Positions 52,848 to 62,593 of a stretch of 64,000 bases of DNA are shown one piece after another. The first letter of the stretch is position 1, and each line of letters begins with the position of its first letter. The stretch is from Chryseobacterium suipulveris (lineage in GTDB: Bacteria; Bacteroidota; Bacteroidia; Flavobacteriales; Weeksellaceae): assembly GCF_022811685.1 (NCBI RefSeq), contig NZ_CP094532.1:1761501-1825500 (forward strand). Direction: 5' to 3'. The notes beneath the pieces are model-generated. The model saw nothing but the letters and a program-made list of their open reading frames with translations, ran no database searches and was not told where the DNA came from. The translations under genes and the position numbers were made by a program.

Positions 52848-52865
52848 TCACTTTCCGATACAAAA
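52848..52865 (-). other. Attachment site in the 3' end of mnmE
   Basis: TTTTGTATCGGAAAGTGA encodes F-C-I-G-K-stop of MnmE. The integrase pseudogene begins 181 bp away, and copies exist at 49916-49933 and, diverged, at 14411-14428. The same codons form the attachment site of SGI1-type islands in Proteobacteria (established knowledge). Confidence 0.7.
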
Positions 52866-54236
52866 CTTCGAAAAAATATTCCCCAAAACCTCGTCGTTCG
52901 TAAACTCCCCGGAAATCTCACCGAGGTGTTCCAAAGCGTAACGAAGTTCGTAAGCCAAAAGTTCGGTGTGGAAACTTTGGGAGATGGCAGATTTTACACG
53001 CTTTACAGATTCCAAAGATTTTTGTAGGGACTCGTAATGCCTTTGATTGGTAATGACCGTGTTTTCAGAGGTTTTGATGTCCTCGATGTATTCCACCAGT
53101 TCATTTTTGATGGCTTCTACGGAAGTGCCTTCTTTGGCGGAAACGCCAATAATGGAATTGGTAAATTTTGGGAACAGTTCGGCTTTCACTTTTTTGTCAA
53201 AATCATTTTCAAAATAACCTCCCGAAAGGTCGATCTTATTGTGCAGAAGAATGATTTTCAAGTCTTCACGCCAAAAGGTTTTTACAAAATCGATGACTTC
53301 ATGCGGTTCACTGTCGAACTCGTCATATAGGTAAAGAAGAATTTTCGCTGTGGAAATTTTTTCTTTGGCTTTTTGAACACCGATGGCCTCGATTTTATCC
53401 GTTGTTTCACGGATTCCAGCAGTATCGATGAAACGGAAGGCTGTACCTTTAATATGCAGAATTTCCTCGATCGTGTCGCGCGTCGTTCCCGCAATATCCG
53501 AAACGATGGCTCTTTCTTCCTTTAATAAAGCATTCAGTAACGTAGATTTTCCTGCGTTGGGTTTTCCGATAATGGCGACATCTACCCCATTTTTGATGGC
53601 GTTTCCGTACTGGAAGCTGTCGATTAGTGACGAAAGTTTATCCTCGATTTTATTTAAAAGCTTATTCAGAGCGGAACGGTCTGCAAACTCCACGTCTTCC
53701 TCCGCGAAATCAAGTTCGAGTTCAACCAATGAAGTAAAGTTGAGCAAATCTCCACGGAGATTAGAAATCTCGTTAGAAATCCCGCCTTTCAACTGATTTA
53801 AAGCGACTTTCCTCGAAGCTTCATTTTCGGACGCGATCAGATCCGCAATCGATTCTGCCTGACTCAGGTCGATCCTTCCGTTCATGAACGCGCGCATCGT
53901 AAACTCACCCGCTTTCGCCATTCTCGCCCCGTTTTTTATTAAAACTTCCAGAATTTTTTTGGCAATATGCGGCGATCCGTGAAACGAAATTTCAACAGAA
54001 TTCTCTGTGGTAAAGGTTTTTGGCGAATGAAAAACTGAAACCATCACCTCATCGATAACTTCGTTTTCATCTTTAATGAAGCCATAATGAACTGAATGAG
54101 ATTTCACTTTTTCAAGGTTTTTACCCTGAAAAACTTTATCCACGATTTTAAAAGAGCGCTCTCCAGAAACCCTGATAATCCCGATCGCGCCGATTCCGTT
54201 GGCAGTTGCTAATGCGCAGATTGTGTCGTTGTTCAT
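52848..54236 (-). CDS. mnmE: tRNA modification GTPase MnmE (TrmE)
   Basis: 462 residues. MnmE with MnmG installs the carboxymethylaminomethyl group on wobble uridine 34 of several tRNAs. An N-terminal tetrahydrofolate-binding domain (ALATANGIGAIGIIRVSGER) and a helical domain flank a G domain with GKPNAGKSTLLNAL (G1), DIAGTTRDTIEE (G2) and DTAGIRETTD (G3); HNKIDLS is G4. The C-terminal CIGK carries the essential cysteine. The last codons form an island attachment site, so insertion leaves the protein intact. The length is normal. Confidence 0.97.
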   Translation of the reverse strand: MNNDTICALATANGIGAIGIIRVSGERSFKIVDKVFQGKNLEKVKSHSVHYGFIKDENEVIDEVMVSVFHSPKTFTTENSVEISFHGSPHIAKKILEVLIKNGARMAKAGEFTMRAFMNGRIDLSQAESIADLIASENEASRKVALNQLKGGISNEISNLRGDLLNFTSLVELELDFAEEDVEFADRSALNKLLNKIEDKLSSLIDSFQYGNAIKNGVDVAIIGKPNAGKSTLLNALLKEERAIVSDIAGTTRDTIEEILHIKGTAFRFIDTAGIRETTDKIEAIGVQKAKEKISTAKILLYLYDEFDSEPHEVIDFVKTFWREDLKIILLHNKIDLSGGYFENDFDKKVKAELFPKFTNSIIGVSAKEGTSVEAIKNELVEYIEDIKTSENTVITNQRHYESLQKSLESVKRVKSAISQSFHTELLAYELRYALEHLGEISGEFTNDEVLGNIFSKFCIGK

Positions 54237-54306
54237 TTGGCAAATTTACACAAAAAAACCTCCTGGACTTTCCATCCTGAAGGTTCATATTTTTTAGAAA
54301 TATACT

Positions 54307-56079
54307 TTAAATTGGTTTCACCTGCTCCAAAAACCAATCCCTTACTTCGCCCTCCAGATCGTTTTCGAGTTTTTCCTTGCACCATTGGTGGTAGTTGTTC
54401 AGCCATTCTTTTTCTGGTTCGGTGAGAAGGGAAACCTCGATCACATTGCGGTCGAACGGACAGATCGTCAAGGTTTCGAATTCGTAGAAACTTCCGAAGT
54501 CGGTTTTCTTCCATTCTTTCACAGCGATCAGATTTTCGTGGCGGATTCCGTAGTGGTAGTCGAAATAGAATCCCGGCTCGTTGGAAACCACCATTCCCGG
54601 AATCAGATCCTGGAAGTTCATATCCTTTCTGATATTTTGCGGACCTTCGTGCACGTTCATAAAGCTTCCCACACCGTGTCCCGTTCCGTGGTTGTAGTCT
54701 TTTGCCTCTTTCCACAACGCCATTCTCGCAAATGCGTCGAGCTGCACTCCCCTCGTTCCTTTCGGGAATTTCACCATTGAGAGTTGGATCATTCCTTTTA
54801 AAGCTAACGTACAATTACGCTTGAACTCATCGGAAACTGCTCCCAAAGCCAAAGTTCTGGTAATGTCCGTAGTTCCTTCCAGATACTGTCCGCCGGAATC
54901 GACGAGGATAGATGACGCATTGGTCACTTCCTTGCTTCCCTCGCTTTTCGCCGAGTAATGCATGATGGCACCGTTTTCCAGATAGCCGACGATGGAACCG
55001 AAACTTTCGCCCACAAAGTTTTTGCCTTCCGCACGGAAACTACGAAGTTTCTTCCCGATGGAATATTCGGTCATCGCTTCTTTTCCAGCTTGATGAGTGA
55101 GCCAGTACAGGAACTTCACCATCGCCACACCATCGCGCTGCATCACCGTTCTGAAACCTTCGAGTTCGGTTTCGTTCTTAATGGCTTTCATCAGATTGCC
55201 GGGAACAGGTGCTTTGATAAAGGTATTGTCGGTTTTGAGATGCTCAAAAATCGATTGGTTGCTGTTTGGCGAAATGAGGATGGCTTGATTCTTTATTTGT
55301 TTCAAAGCGGTAAAGAATTCGTCGTACGGACGCACCTTCACGAAGGAATCGTACATCTGTTTTCTGGCGTGGTCGTCGAGTTTTTCTGTATCTACAAAAA
55401 GTTCAGCCGTGTCTTTTGTTAAAACGATATACCCTAAGAACACCGGGTTTGCCTGAACATCGCTTCCCCTTAAATTTAAAGTCCACGCTACATCGTCCAA
55501 ACTTGAAATAATGTGGGTGGAAGCTCCCATTTCCTCCATCTTATTACGGATGTCGAAGAGTTTATCTGTTACTGATCTTCCTGCTCTTTCGATGGGATGC
55601 ACGAAAACCGGGTTCTTTTTCGCATTGGGATTTCTGTTTGTCCAGATCTCCTTTAGCAATGGTAAATCCACCAATTTTCTACCTTTTGCCGAAAGCTTCT
55701 CAGTCAGCAATTCCCAGTTGGAGTTGGAAGTCGCCAAAGCATTTACAGCAACGGTTCCTTTTTCCGGCGTTTCAGAAATGATCCAGTCGATATAGTTGGG
55801 TGTTCCTTCCATACCGTCCTTCATCAGTACAATTCCTGAACCTTCGAGCTCGATCGGCGCCTGTACGAAATATCTTCCGTCGGTCCACAAAGCCGCATTG
55901 TTTTTGGTCACCACCACGAATCCAGCAGAACCGGTAAAACCTGAAAGCCACGACCTTTCCTGCCACTCGTCGGGAAGATACTCGCTCATGTGAGGATCTG
56001 CCGAAAAGACGATGAAAGCGTCGATATTGTTTTCTGACATTTTTTGGCGGAGCGCCGATATTTTTTGTGAAGAAGTCAT
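54307..56079 (-). CDS. Xaa-Pro aminopeptidase P family protein (M24B)
   Basis: 590 residues, the long three-domain aminopeptidase P type. Two creatinase-like N-terminal domains (IVFSADPHMSEYLPDEWQER near the start) precede the pita-bread catalytic domain. Metal ligands are visible: the two Asp in LVDSGGQYLEGTTDITRTL, His in NHGTGHGVGSFMNVHEG, Glu in SNEPGFYFDYHYGIRHENL and Glu in YEFETLTICPFDR. It removes N-terminal residues before proline. There is no signal peptide, so it is cytoplasmic. It ends 70 bp before mnmE on the same strand. Confidence 0.94.
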   Translation of the reverse strand: MTSSQKISALRQKMSENNIDAFIVFSADPHMSEYLPDEWQERSWLSGFTGSAGFVVVTKNNAALWTDGRYFVQAPIELEGSGIVLMKDGMEGTPNYIDWIISETPEKGTVAVNALATSNSNWELLTEKLSAKGRKLVDLPLLKEIWTNRNPNAKKNPVFVHPIERAGRSVTDKLFDIRNKMEEMGASTHIISSLDDVAWTLNLRGSDVQANPVFLGYIVLTKDTAELFVDTEKLDDHARKQMYDSFVKVRPYDEFFTALKQIKNQAILISPNSNQSIFEHLKTDNTFIKAPVPGNLMKAIKNETELEGFRTVMQRDGVAMVKFLYWLTHQAGKEAMTEYSIGKKLRSFRAEGKNFVGESFGSIVGYLENGAIMHYSAKSEGSKEVTNASSILVDSGGQYLEGTTDITRTLALGAVSDEFKRNCTLALKGMIQLSMVKFPKGTRGVQLDAFARMALWKEAKDYNHGTGHGVGSFMNVHEGPQNIRKDMNFQDLIPGMVVSNEPGFYFDYHYGIRHENLIAVKEWKKTDFGSFYEFETLTICPFDRNVIEVSLLTEPEKEWLNNYHQWCKEKLENDLEGEVRDWFLEQVKPI

Positions 56080-56470
56080 ACCTGAAATTTTTTGTGAATT
56101 TACAAAGAAATTGAGAGCCGACCGTAACCGAAGTACTATTTTTTTATAGTAATAAACCTACAGTGCTTGATATACTTGCCACGAAATCGAAGATTCGACG
56201 GAGTCAATACACGAATTTTCATAAAAATGACAAATATTTTTATATTCCTCTCAAATAATTGAATGCTTAATATTCAATTTATTCTTGTGATGATTACTTT
56301 ATTTATAACATTCTAAAATTTTGTAATTCGTGCATGAGTAGCAAAATAAAACTTTACTGATATGGTGGCGTTTATAAAACCATCGATAATGCACTACAGG
56401 TAGTAATAATTTTGTGAAAGCCGAAATTTGTCTTTCCCTAAAACCTTTATAAATGTATTGCGGATACAAA
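56080..56470. other. 391-bp gap with no recognised gene
   Basis: AT-rich, with no convincing reading frame on either strand. It contains the small palindrome TACTAT-N6-ATAGTA (56134-56151) and distant inverted CACGAATT/AATTCGTG copies. It should hold the aminopeptidase promoter, but no clear TAnnTTTG box is seen. Confidence 0.6.
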
Positions 56471-56496
56471 AAAGCCACCTCAATCGAGATGGCTTT
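56471..56496 (-). terminator. Terminator after the TPR-protein gene
   Basis: AAAGCCA and TGGCTTT, with an inner CTC/GAG pair, form a hairpin. On the minus strand a T-run follows (from the A-run at 56468-56473). Confidence 0.8.
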
Positions 56497-56536
56497 CTGT
56501 TGATTTTGAAAAAAATCAATGCCTGCTTACGTGGAA

Positions 56537-57925
56537 TTATTTTCCGGCTGCTTTCATTGCTTTTTCTTTGGCTTCGAATTCTTCGTGCTTCGCCTGGTTT
56601 TTGTTGGACAGATAAAGTCCTTTCAAAAGACTTACTGCATCGATGCTTTCAGGATCCGCTTGATACCATTTTTCAGCGTAAGGTAGTGCAGCTGCCAATC
56701 TTGCTCTTCTTGCCTCGATGATTTTGTTGGCTTCTGCAGTTTTGCCTGCTTTTCTTGCCGCGTTGTAATCGTCAATGGCTTTTGCATCATCACCCATCGT
56801 AATGAAGGTCAGGTTTTGATACGCCTGTGCAAAATTCGGCTTTAATTCCACCGCTTTTTTGAAAGCAGCAATTGCATCATTCATCGTTGCCGGATCTTTA
56901 CTTTGCAAAACTCCAAGGTTGTACCAGTTGTTGGCATCATTTGGATTTTGCGCAAGCTGTGTTTTCAATGTTGCAAGGAACTGGTCCATTTTACCGGATT
57001 TGTAGTATGCTGTTCCCTGAAGGTCGGCAAGCTTGCTGTTTTTAGGGAATTTAGCCAATCCTTTCTGGATGAAAGCTACCGCTTCTTCAGCACGGTCAGC
57101 ATCTACCAAAAGCGCAGCTTTGGTTTCGTAAAGCTCCTGCTCGATGCTTTTTGAAGTCTCGGTTTTGAAGTCGGTATAATCACCGGTAGCTCCCATTTTT
57201 TTATAAAGGTCCCAAGTTGTTCTGTCGAGCGTATCCACCGTTCCGGTTTTCTTGTTTTTCGCAGTATAGGTGGTTTCCACACCGGTGTAGCCAGAATCGA
57301 TCAGATAAGAATATCCTTTGATTGCTTCCGGTTTGTCATCGGCAAGCGCGTAACTTAGCGCGGAATAGTACATCAGTTGTTTGTTGTCTTGTCCAACTGC
57401 TTTCAAGAGGTCATAAGCTTCTTTGAACTTCACCGCAGCAGATGAATATTTCTTGCCGTTGTGTTCCTCTAAAGCTGCTTTGTAAGTTCTCTCGATAATT
57501 GGGTTGAGCGATGCGCCCAATTTGCTGTTCAGTGACGGAGAATAACTTTCTTCTTTTAATCCTTGAATTCCGGAAGCATCTGCAGAAGCTTTACCAACGT
57601 AATATACTCTGTTTTTGGAGCTGTCTCTTCCGGTAAAGATTTTATTCTTTCCAAGGTCATCAATCTTCGCAAGATAAGAAGCACCTTCGGCAGTTTTACC
57701 CGCTTTCAAAAGTGACAAACCTTTAGCATAATAATACTGCTCCTGAAGTGATGGTTCAAGAAGGTAGAGATTACCTCCCATTGCCGCCTCAGCTGCAGTA
57801 ACCTGCGCATTTGCAGTGGCTGTATCTCCTGCGTCAATTGCTTTTACCGCAGCGGAGATTTCCTTTTTTTGTGCAAAGGCAAAAGTCACAGAAACCATTG
57901 CCACGCTTAAAAATATTCTTTTCAT
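56537..57925 (-). CDS. Periplasmic TPR-repeat protein
   Basis: 462 residues with a signal peptide (MKRIFLSVAMVSVTFAFAQK). Most of the protein is helical repeats. Clear TPR units include AEEAVAFIQKGLAKFPKNSK, PNDANNWYNLGVLQSKDPAT and AIAAFKKAVELKPNFAQAYQ. TPR proteins serve as binding scaffolds; the partner is unknown. It lies 28 bp downstream of gyrA on the same strand and is probably co-transcribed with it, an arrangement found in related flavobacteria. Confidence 0.88.
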   Translation of the reverse strand: MKRIFLSVAMVSVTFAFAQKKEISAAVKAIDAGDTATANAQVTAAEAAMGGNLYLLEPSLQEQYYYAKGLSLLKAGKTAEGASYLAKIDDLGKNKIFTGRDSSKNRVYYVGKASADASGIQGLKEESYSPSLNSKLGASLNPIIERTYKAALEEHNGKKYSSAAVKFKEAYDLLKAVGQDNKQLMYYSALSYALADDKPEAIKGYSYLIDSGYTGVETTYTAKNKKTGTVDTLDRTTWDLYKKMGATGDYTDFKTETSKSIEQELYETKAALLVDADRAEEAVAFIQKGLAKFPKNSKLADLQGTAYYKSGKMDQFLATLKTQLAQNPNDANNWYNLGVLQSKDPATMNDAIAAFKKAVELKPNFAQAYQNLTFITMGDDAKAIDDYNAARKAGKTAEANKIIEARRARLAAALPYAEKWYQADPESIDAVSLLKGLYLSNKNQAKHEEFEAKEKAMKAAGK

Positions 57926-57953
57926 AATATTTTAAAAAATTTAGGTTTACAAT

Positions 57954-60623
57954 TTATTCCTCGGAATCATCAGATTCTTCGGCGTCTTTTTCTCTTTCGA
58001 GCTTTTCGTTTTGTTTAGCTTCCTCCTCCTCTATCTTTTTCAGATATTTTTCGTCGCCCATATTGCTGATGGCGTTGTCGCCGGTTTGAGGCACATCCTT
58101 AAATTCTGGAAGTTGAGAATCTACTGCTCCCGGAAGTGTTTCGGTTTCTTCATCATTTTCGTCTTCGACATCTTTGTCCATTTCCACTTTAGCGATGGCA
58201 GCAATCTCGTCGCCGTTTTTCAGGTTGATTACTTTCACACCCTGAGTATTTCTACCCATTACACGAAGTTCGTCCACACTCATTCTAATCGCAACACCCG
58301 ACTTATTAATGATCATCAAACCATCACCATCAACCACGTTCTGAATCGCGATGAGGTTACCTGTTTTCTCGGTAACGTTCAGTGTGATCACCCCTTTTCC
58401 ACCACGGTTGGTGATCCGGTAATCCTCAACTGCCGAACGTTTTCCGTATCCTTTTTCAGAAACCACTAAAACGCTTTCATTCGCCACATCATTCGCAATT
58501 ATCATACCAATAACCTCGTCGTTTTCTTCAAGCGTAATTCCACGAACTCCAATCGATCCTCTTCCTACTGCTCTCGCCTTTTCTTCAGGGAATCGGATAC
58601 ATTTACCGTTCTTGGTTGCAATCATGATCTGAGATTTTCCGTCGGTCAACCTTGCTCCTAAAAGCTGGTCGTTGTCACGGATTTCGATAGCGTTGATTCC
58701 GTTGGTTCTCGGTCTTGAATACGCTTCAAGCGAAGTTTTCTTCACCGTACCGTTTTTAGTAATCATCACAACGTTCATCTGGTTGACGTATTCCTCGTCT
58801 TTCAGATCATTAGTTCTGATATAAGCTTTTACTTTATCGTCAGGTTCAATATTGATCAAATTCTGGATCGCCCTTCCTTTCGCAGTTCTGGAACCTTCAG
58901 GAATTTCGAAAACCCTTAACCAATAACATTTCCCTTTTTCGGTAAAGAAGAGCATATACTGGTGATTGGTCGCGGAAACGATGTATTCGGAGAAATCTTC
59001 GTCACGCATTGAAGCCGCCTTGTTTCCTACACCTCCTCTGCTCTGAATTCTGTATTCCGAAAGCAAAGTTCTTTTGATATAACCAGCGTGCGAAATCGTA
59101 ACCACTACGGTTTCGTTAGGGATAAAGTCTTCGATCGACATATCACCTCCCGCATAATCGATTTCGGTTCTTCTTTCGTCGCCGTATTTTTCCTTCATTT
59201 CCAAAAGTTCGTTCTTAATGATTTCAAACCTTCTGGACTCGTTCGCAAGAATATCTTCCAAATCCTTGATCAAGTTCATGATTTCTTCGTACTCTGCACG
59301 GATTTTGTCGAGCTCCATTCCCGTCAATCGGGCAAGCCGAAGATCCAAAATCGCCTGTGCCTGAATTTCGGAAAGGTCGAACTCGGTCATCAATCCCTCC
59401 TTCGCTTCCTGCGGATTCGCACTGTGACGGATGATTGCAATGGCTTTATCTAAATCGTCCTGAGTTCCGATCACCTTCATGAACCCTTCAAGAATGTGGG
59501 CTCTTTCCCTGGCTTTTTTCAGTTCGAATTCGGTTCTTCTTACAATAACCTCGTGACGGTGATCCACAAAATGATGGATGATTTGTTTCAGGTTGAGCTG
59601 CTCTGGTCTTCCTTTAACCAAAGCAATATTGTTCACGCTGAAAGAGGTTTGAAGCGCCGTGTATTTAAAGAGCATGTTCAGCACCACATTCGGAATCGCG
59701 TCGTTTTTAAGTTCGTAAACGATACGCATTCCTTGTCTGTCGGACTCGTCGCGGATTTCGAAGATTCCAGGAATCTTTTCTTCCTTCACCAATTCCGCGG
59801 TTCTGGCGATCATTTCCGCTTTGTTTACCTGATACGGAACTTCCGTAACGATGATGGCGTTTCTGTTCCCCACTTCCTCAAAATTCACTTTCGCGCGGAG
59901 CACGATTCTTCCTCGACCAGTATGGAATGCGTCGCGAACACCGTCGTAACCGTAGATAATTCCACCTGTCGGGAAATCCGGTGCAATGATGTGCTTCATC
60001 AGTTCATCGATGGTAATCTCATTGTTATCGATATAGGCAACAATCGCGTCGATACTTTCAGAAAGGTTGTGCGGCGCCATATTGGTCGCCATTCCCACCG
60101 CGATACCCGAAGTACCGTTCACCAAAAGATTCGGGATTTTTGTAGGCAATACGGAAGGTTCCGTCAACGAATCGTCGAAGTTGTTTTGGAAATCCACGGT
60201 CTCCTTATCAAGATCGGCTAAGATTTCGTCGGAAATCTTTTTCAACCTTGCCTCGGTATAACGCATCGCTGCAGGCGGATCACCGTCCATCGAACCGAAG
60301 TTACCCTGTCCGTCAACTTGCGGATAGCGCAAACTCCATGGTTGCGCCATTCTCACCATCGCATCGTAAACCGACGTATCGCCGTGTGGATGGTATTTAC
60401 CGAGAACGTCACCAACAATTCTCGCGGATTTTAAGTATTTTCTGTTTGAAAAAACGCCGAGTCCGTACATACCGTAGAGAACTCTTCTGTGAACGGGTTT
60501 CAAGCCGTCTCTTACATCGGGTAACGCTCTGGAAACAATTACCGACATCGAATAGTCGATGTAAGAGGATTTCATTTCATCAACAATGTTGATAGGAATT
60601 AACCTTTCTCCTTCTTTTTGCAT
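57954..60623 (-). CDS. gyrA: DNA gyrase subunit A
   Basis: 889 residues. The breakage-reunion domain contains the catalytic Tyr122 ([14 protein letters not shown]) and the quinolone region [20 protein letters not shown], with Thr83 and Asp87 by E. coli numbering. The C-terminal wrapping domain has six blade repeats, including the GyrA-box-like [11 protein letters not shown] and [12 protein letters not shown]. The extreme C-terminus is an acidic tail rich in Glu and Asp. Gyrase introduces negative supercoils. It is preceded by a good promoter and followed closely by the TPR gene. Confidence 0.97.
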   Translation of the reverse strand: MQKEGERLIPINIVDEMKSSYIDYSMSVIVSRALPDVRDGLKPVHRRVLYGMYGLGVFSNRKYLKSARIVGDVLGKYHPHGDTSVYDAMVRMAQPWSLRYPQVDGQGNFGSMDGDPPAAMRYTEARLKKISDEILADLDKETVDFQNNFDDSLTEPSVLPTKIPNLLVNGTSGIAVGMATNMAPHNLSESIDAIVAYIDNNEITIDELMKHIIAPDFPTGGIIYGYDGVRDAFHTGRGRIVLRAKVNFEEVGNRNAIIVTEVPYQVNKAEMIARTAELVKEEKIPGIFEIRDESDRQGMRIVYELKNDAIPNVVLNMLFKYTALQTSFSVNNIALVKGRPEQLNLKQIIHHFVDHRHEVIVRRTEFELKKARERAHILEGFMKVIGTQDDLDKAIAIIRHSANPQEAKEGLMTEFDLSEIQAQAILDLRLARLTGMELDKIRAEYEEIMNLIKDLEDILANESRRFEIIKNELLEMKEKYGDERRTEIDYAGGDMSIEDFIPNETVVVTISHAGYIKRTLLSEYRIQSRGGVGNKAASMRDEDFSEYIVSATNHQYMLFFTEKGKCYWLRVFEIPEGSRTAKGRAIQNLINIEPDDKVKAYIRTNDLKDEEYVNQMNVVMITKNGTVKKTSLEAYSRPRTNGINAIEIRDNDQLLGARLTDGKSQIMIATKNGKCIRFPEEKARAVGRGSIGVRGITLEENDEVIGMIIANDVANESVLVVSEKGYGKRSAVEDYRITNRGGKGVITLNVTEKTGNLIAIQNVVDGDGLMIINKSGVAIRMSVDELRVMGRNTQGVKVINLKNGDEIAAIAKVEMDKDVEDENDEETETLPGAVDSQLPEFKDVPQTGDNAISNMGDEKYLKKIEEEEAKQNEKLEREKDAEESDDSEE

Positions 60624-60701
60624 AATGAGTTTTAATAAAATGAAAATCAGCCACTTAAAAGCTTCGCTGAAATTTCCTTAATTTCTAATTTTAATAACGT
60701 G

Positions 60702-60734
60702 CTAAAATACGAAAAATTTACCGATTTTTGCCAA
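60702..60734 (-). promoter_or_regulatory. gyrA promoter
   Basis: On the minus strand TTG (60732-60734), a 22-bp spacer and TATTTTAG (60702-60709) resemble the -33/-7 Bacteroidetes promoter with one mismatch in the -7 box. Confidence 0.5.
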
Positions 60735-60772
60735 TGAATTTATCCACAATCATCATAAATTAAGTTAAAAAA

Positions 60773-61087
60773 ATGAGTGTTCTGAGCATCACTTTCCACA
60801 GTACCGAAAGCACTGGTAAAGAATGGGGAAATTACCTTGAAGGCGAGTTTCATCAAATGGTCGAAAACCTGATGGATGTTGAGAAGTACATCCTGTCGGA
60901 AGTGCAAAGCGAAATGGTAACCGAAGGAAAAAACACCAATCTGCTCCTGGTTTTTGATAACGAAGAAAAACGCGGGGATTTTGTGGAGATCGAACTGAAA
61001 AACATCACCGAAAGAATCGAAAGCAAATTCGGCGAAAACGTGATGGTTTTTATGACGTTTTTGAATCCGAAGAAACAGCGATTATAG
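60773..61087 (+). CDS. DUF4286-like small protein
   Basis: 104 residues: MSVLSITFHSTESTGKEWGN, then MVENLMDVEKYILSEVQSEM and NLLLVFDNEEKRGDFVEIEL. This resembles the small DUF4286-type ferredoxin-fold proteins of flavobacteria, of unknown function. No signal or membrane segment is present. It is transcribed away from gyrA, and its stop lies 1 bp from the stop of the convergent acyl-CoA reductase gene. Confidence 0.65.
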   Translation: MSVLSITFHSTESTGKEWGNYLEGEFHQMVENLMDVEKYILSEVQSEMVTEGKNTNLLLVFDNEEKRGDFVEIELKNITERIESKFGENVMVFMTFLNPKKQRL

Positions 61088-61088
61088 T

Positions 61089-62123
61089 TTAAACCACCTC
61101 CAAGAACTTCATCGTATCGACATTGTCCGCGTACGTTTCCAGTCCTGGGTTTTGCGCTTCACCGAAATTAATCGAATCTAATCCTAATTCTGGTTTTGCG
61201 ACAATTGCTTGGATATTTTCTTGATTAATTTTAATGAAACCCCTTACTTCGTCCAAATCTGAGTATCTTGAAAAATTAATGACAGAAAGCGGCGAAAACA
61301 GCTTCTCATCCTCCTTCAGCATTACAAAATTATTGTCCCAGAACTGCTCCTGATTCAGTAAATAGATGGCACGGTTGTATTCGTAATTATTGGCGTATTG
61401 GTGGTGGTTGATAATTTCCTTAAAATTCAAAAAATTCTCAAATAACCTGTCGATTTTGAAATCGGAAGGAATAAAAATCCTTGTGACATTTCTGCATCCT
61501 AAACCAAAATATCTGAAAATATCTTCAGCCAAAAGCTGAAGTTCCGCGTCGGTTTCATCTCCTTTCAAAACCGCAATTGTTGTTCTGTTTTTTCGGATGA
61601 TGCTCAGGTAATCTTTAAAGTAATACTCGAGATATCGCGCTGTATTATTGCTGCCCGTGGCGATTACCGCATCATAGTTTTCCAATTTTTCTACCAGTTC
61701 GTAGTTGACGTTTCCATCAGAAAATTCGTTCCACTTTTTTAAGAGAAAAGGAATCACCCGCTTATCTTTGGAAGAAAGTTTGATCACAGGAATATTTCCG
61801 CTCAAAACAACGGAGATCACATCGTGAAACCCCACCATTGGAATGTTTCCCGCCAGAATCAATCCGATTTTCTTTGGAATTTTAGCAATCTGATAATTTG
61901 AGAGCCATTTTTTTATCCCTTCTTCATTGAGCAAATCCGCCCACTGTTTCATGGCAAATTTTTGATTTTCGATCGTGAACCAGGAATTTTCGATTTGTGA
62001 TTTTCTCAACAGAGCATCTAATTCACTTTCAACTTCATTATAAAATCCAGGTTCTTTTTTCAAGAATTCTGTAATAAAATCACCTAACTTGCAAAGTCCT
62101 AAAATCTGATTTTCTATTGCCAT
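61089..62123 (-). CDS. Acyl-CoA reductase, LuxC-like
   Basis: 344 residues from the ATG at 62123 (MAIENQILGLCKLGDFITEF). The longer frame to 62249 would run through the divergent ferredoxin promoter and its first codons. Features of the LuxC/aldehyde dehydrogenase-like fold are KIGLILAGNIPMVGFHDVIS, AVIATGSNNTARYLEYYFKD and YFGLGCRNVTRIFIPSDF, whose cysteine (LGCRNV) is the likely acyl-thioester nucleophile. LuxC-type enzymes reduce acyl-CoA to aldehyde. Bacteroidetes often encode it beside this ferredoxin. The true substrate is unknown. Confidence 0.87.
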   Translation of the reverse strand: MAIENQILGLCKLGDFITEFLKKEPGFYNEVESELDALLRKSQIENSWFTIENQKFAMKQWADLLNEEGIKKWLSNYQIAKIPKKIGLILAGNIPMVGFHDVISVVLSGNIPVIKLSSKDKRVIPFLLKKWNEFSDGNVNYELVEKLENYDAVIATGSNNTARYLEYYFKDYLSIIRKNRTTIAVLKGDETDAELQLLAEDIFRYFGLGCRNVTRIFIPSDFKIDRLFENFLNFKEIINHHQYANNYEYNRAIYLLNQEQFWDNNFVMLKEDEKLFSPLSVINFSRYSDLDEVRGFIKINQENIQAIVAKPELGLDSINFGEAQNPGLETYADNVDTMKFLEVV

Positions 62124-62149
62124 ATTGTGGGAAATTAGCGGATTTTTCG

Positions 62150-62157
62150 TAATTTTG
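62150..62157 (+). promoter_or_regulatory. Ferredoxin promoter, -7 box
   Basis: TAATTTTG matches TAnnTTTG, with TTG 22 bp upstream (62125-62127). It lies 27 bp before the start. Confidence 0.6.
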
Positions 62158-62184
62158 TGCAAATTTAAAAATAATATATTAGCA

Positions 62185-62535
62185 ATGGCTATCAGAATAA
62201 CAGATGAGTGTATCAACTGCGGCGCGTGTGAACCGGAATGCCCGAACAACGCGATTTATGAGGGAGCAGTTGACTGGAAAGCTTCCGACGGAACCGCACT
62301 GAAAGGAACAGTGGTGATGAAGTCGGGGTTGACAATTGATGCAGACGCACCACAGGAACCAGTTTCCGACGATATCTACTTTATCGTGACCGATAAATGT
62401 ACCGAATGCAAAGGTTTCCACGAGGAACCACAATGTGCAGCGGTTTGTCCGGTGGACTGCTGTATTCCCGATGAAGACCACGTCGAGTCCGAAGAAGAAC
62501 TGCTTGAGAAAAAAGCGTTTCTTCATGGCGAATAA
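62185..62535 (+). CDS. 2[4Fe-4S] ferredoxin
   Basis: 116 residues from the ATG at 62185 (MAIRITDECINCGACEPECP). Two cysteine clusters are present: C-I-N-C-G-A-C-E-P-E-C-P near the N-terminus and CTECKGFHEEPQCAAVCPVD in the second half. The latter has the long insert of Alvin-type ferredoxins. It carries low-potential electrons. It diverges from the acyl-CoA reductase gene and is followed by a terminator before serC. Confidence 0.93.
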   Translation: MAIRITDECINCGACEPECPNNAIYEGAVDWKASDGTALKGTVVMKSGLTIDADAPQEPVSDDIYFIVTDKCTECKGFHEEPQCAAVCPVDCCIPDEDHVESEEELLEKKAFLHGE

Positions 62536-62536
62536 C

Positions 62537-62565
62537 AAGCTCACTAACCGTGGGCTTTTTTTTCA
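62537..62565 (+). terminator. Terminator after the ferredoxin gene
   Basis: AAGCTCAC and GTGGGCTT (one G-T pair) form a stem followed by eight T. Confidence 0.8.
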
Positions 62566-62593
62566 TTAAAAATCTAAATCACAAAAAATAAAA

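Noticed and set aside
54233..54814. Long minus-strand frame opposite and within the aminopeptidase gene
   Set aside because: It is an arginine-rich, low-quality translation in a different frame of a well supported gene.
57954..60623. Thr83 in GyrA as a quinolone-resistance mutation
   Set aside because: Thr at this position is the normal state in flavobacteria such as F. psychrophilum, and Asp87 is unchanged.
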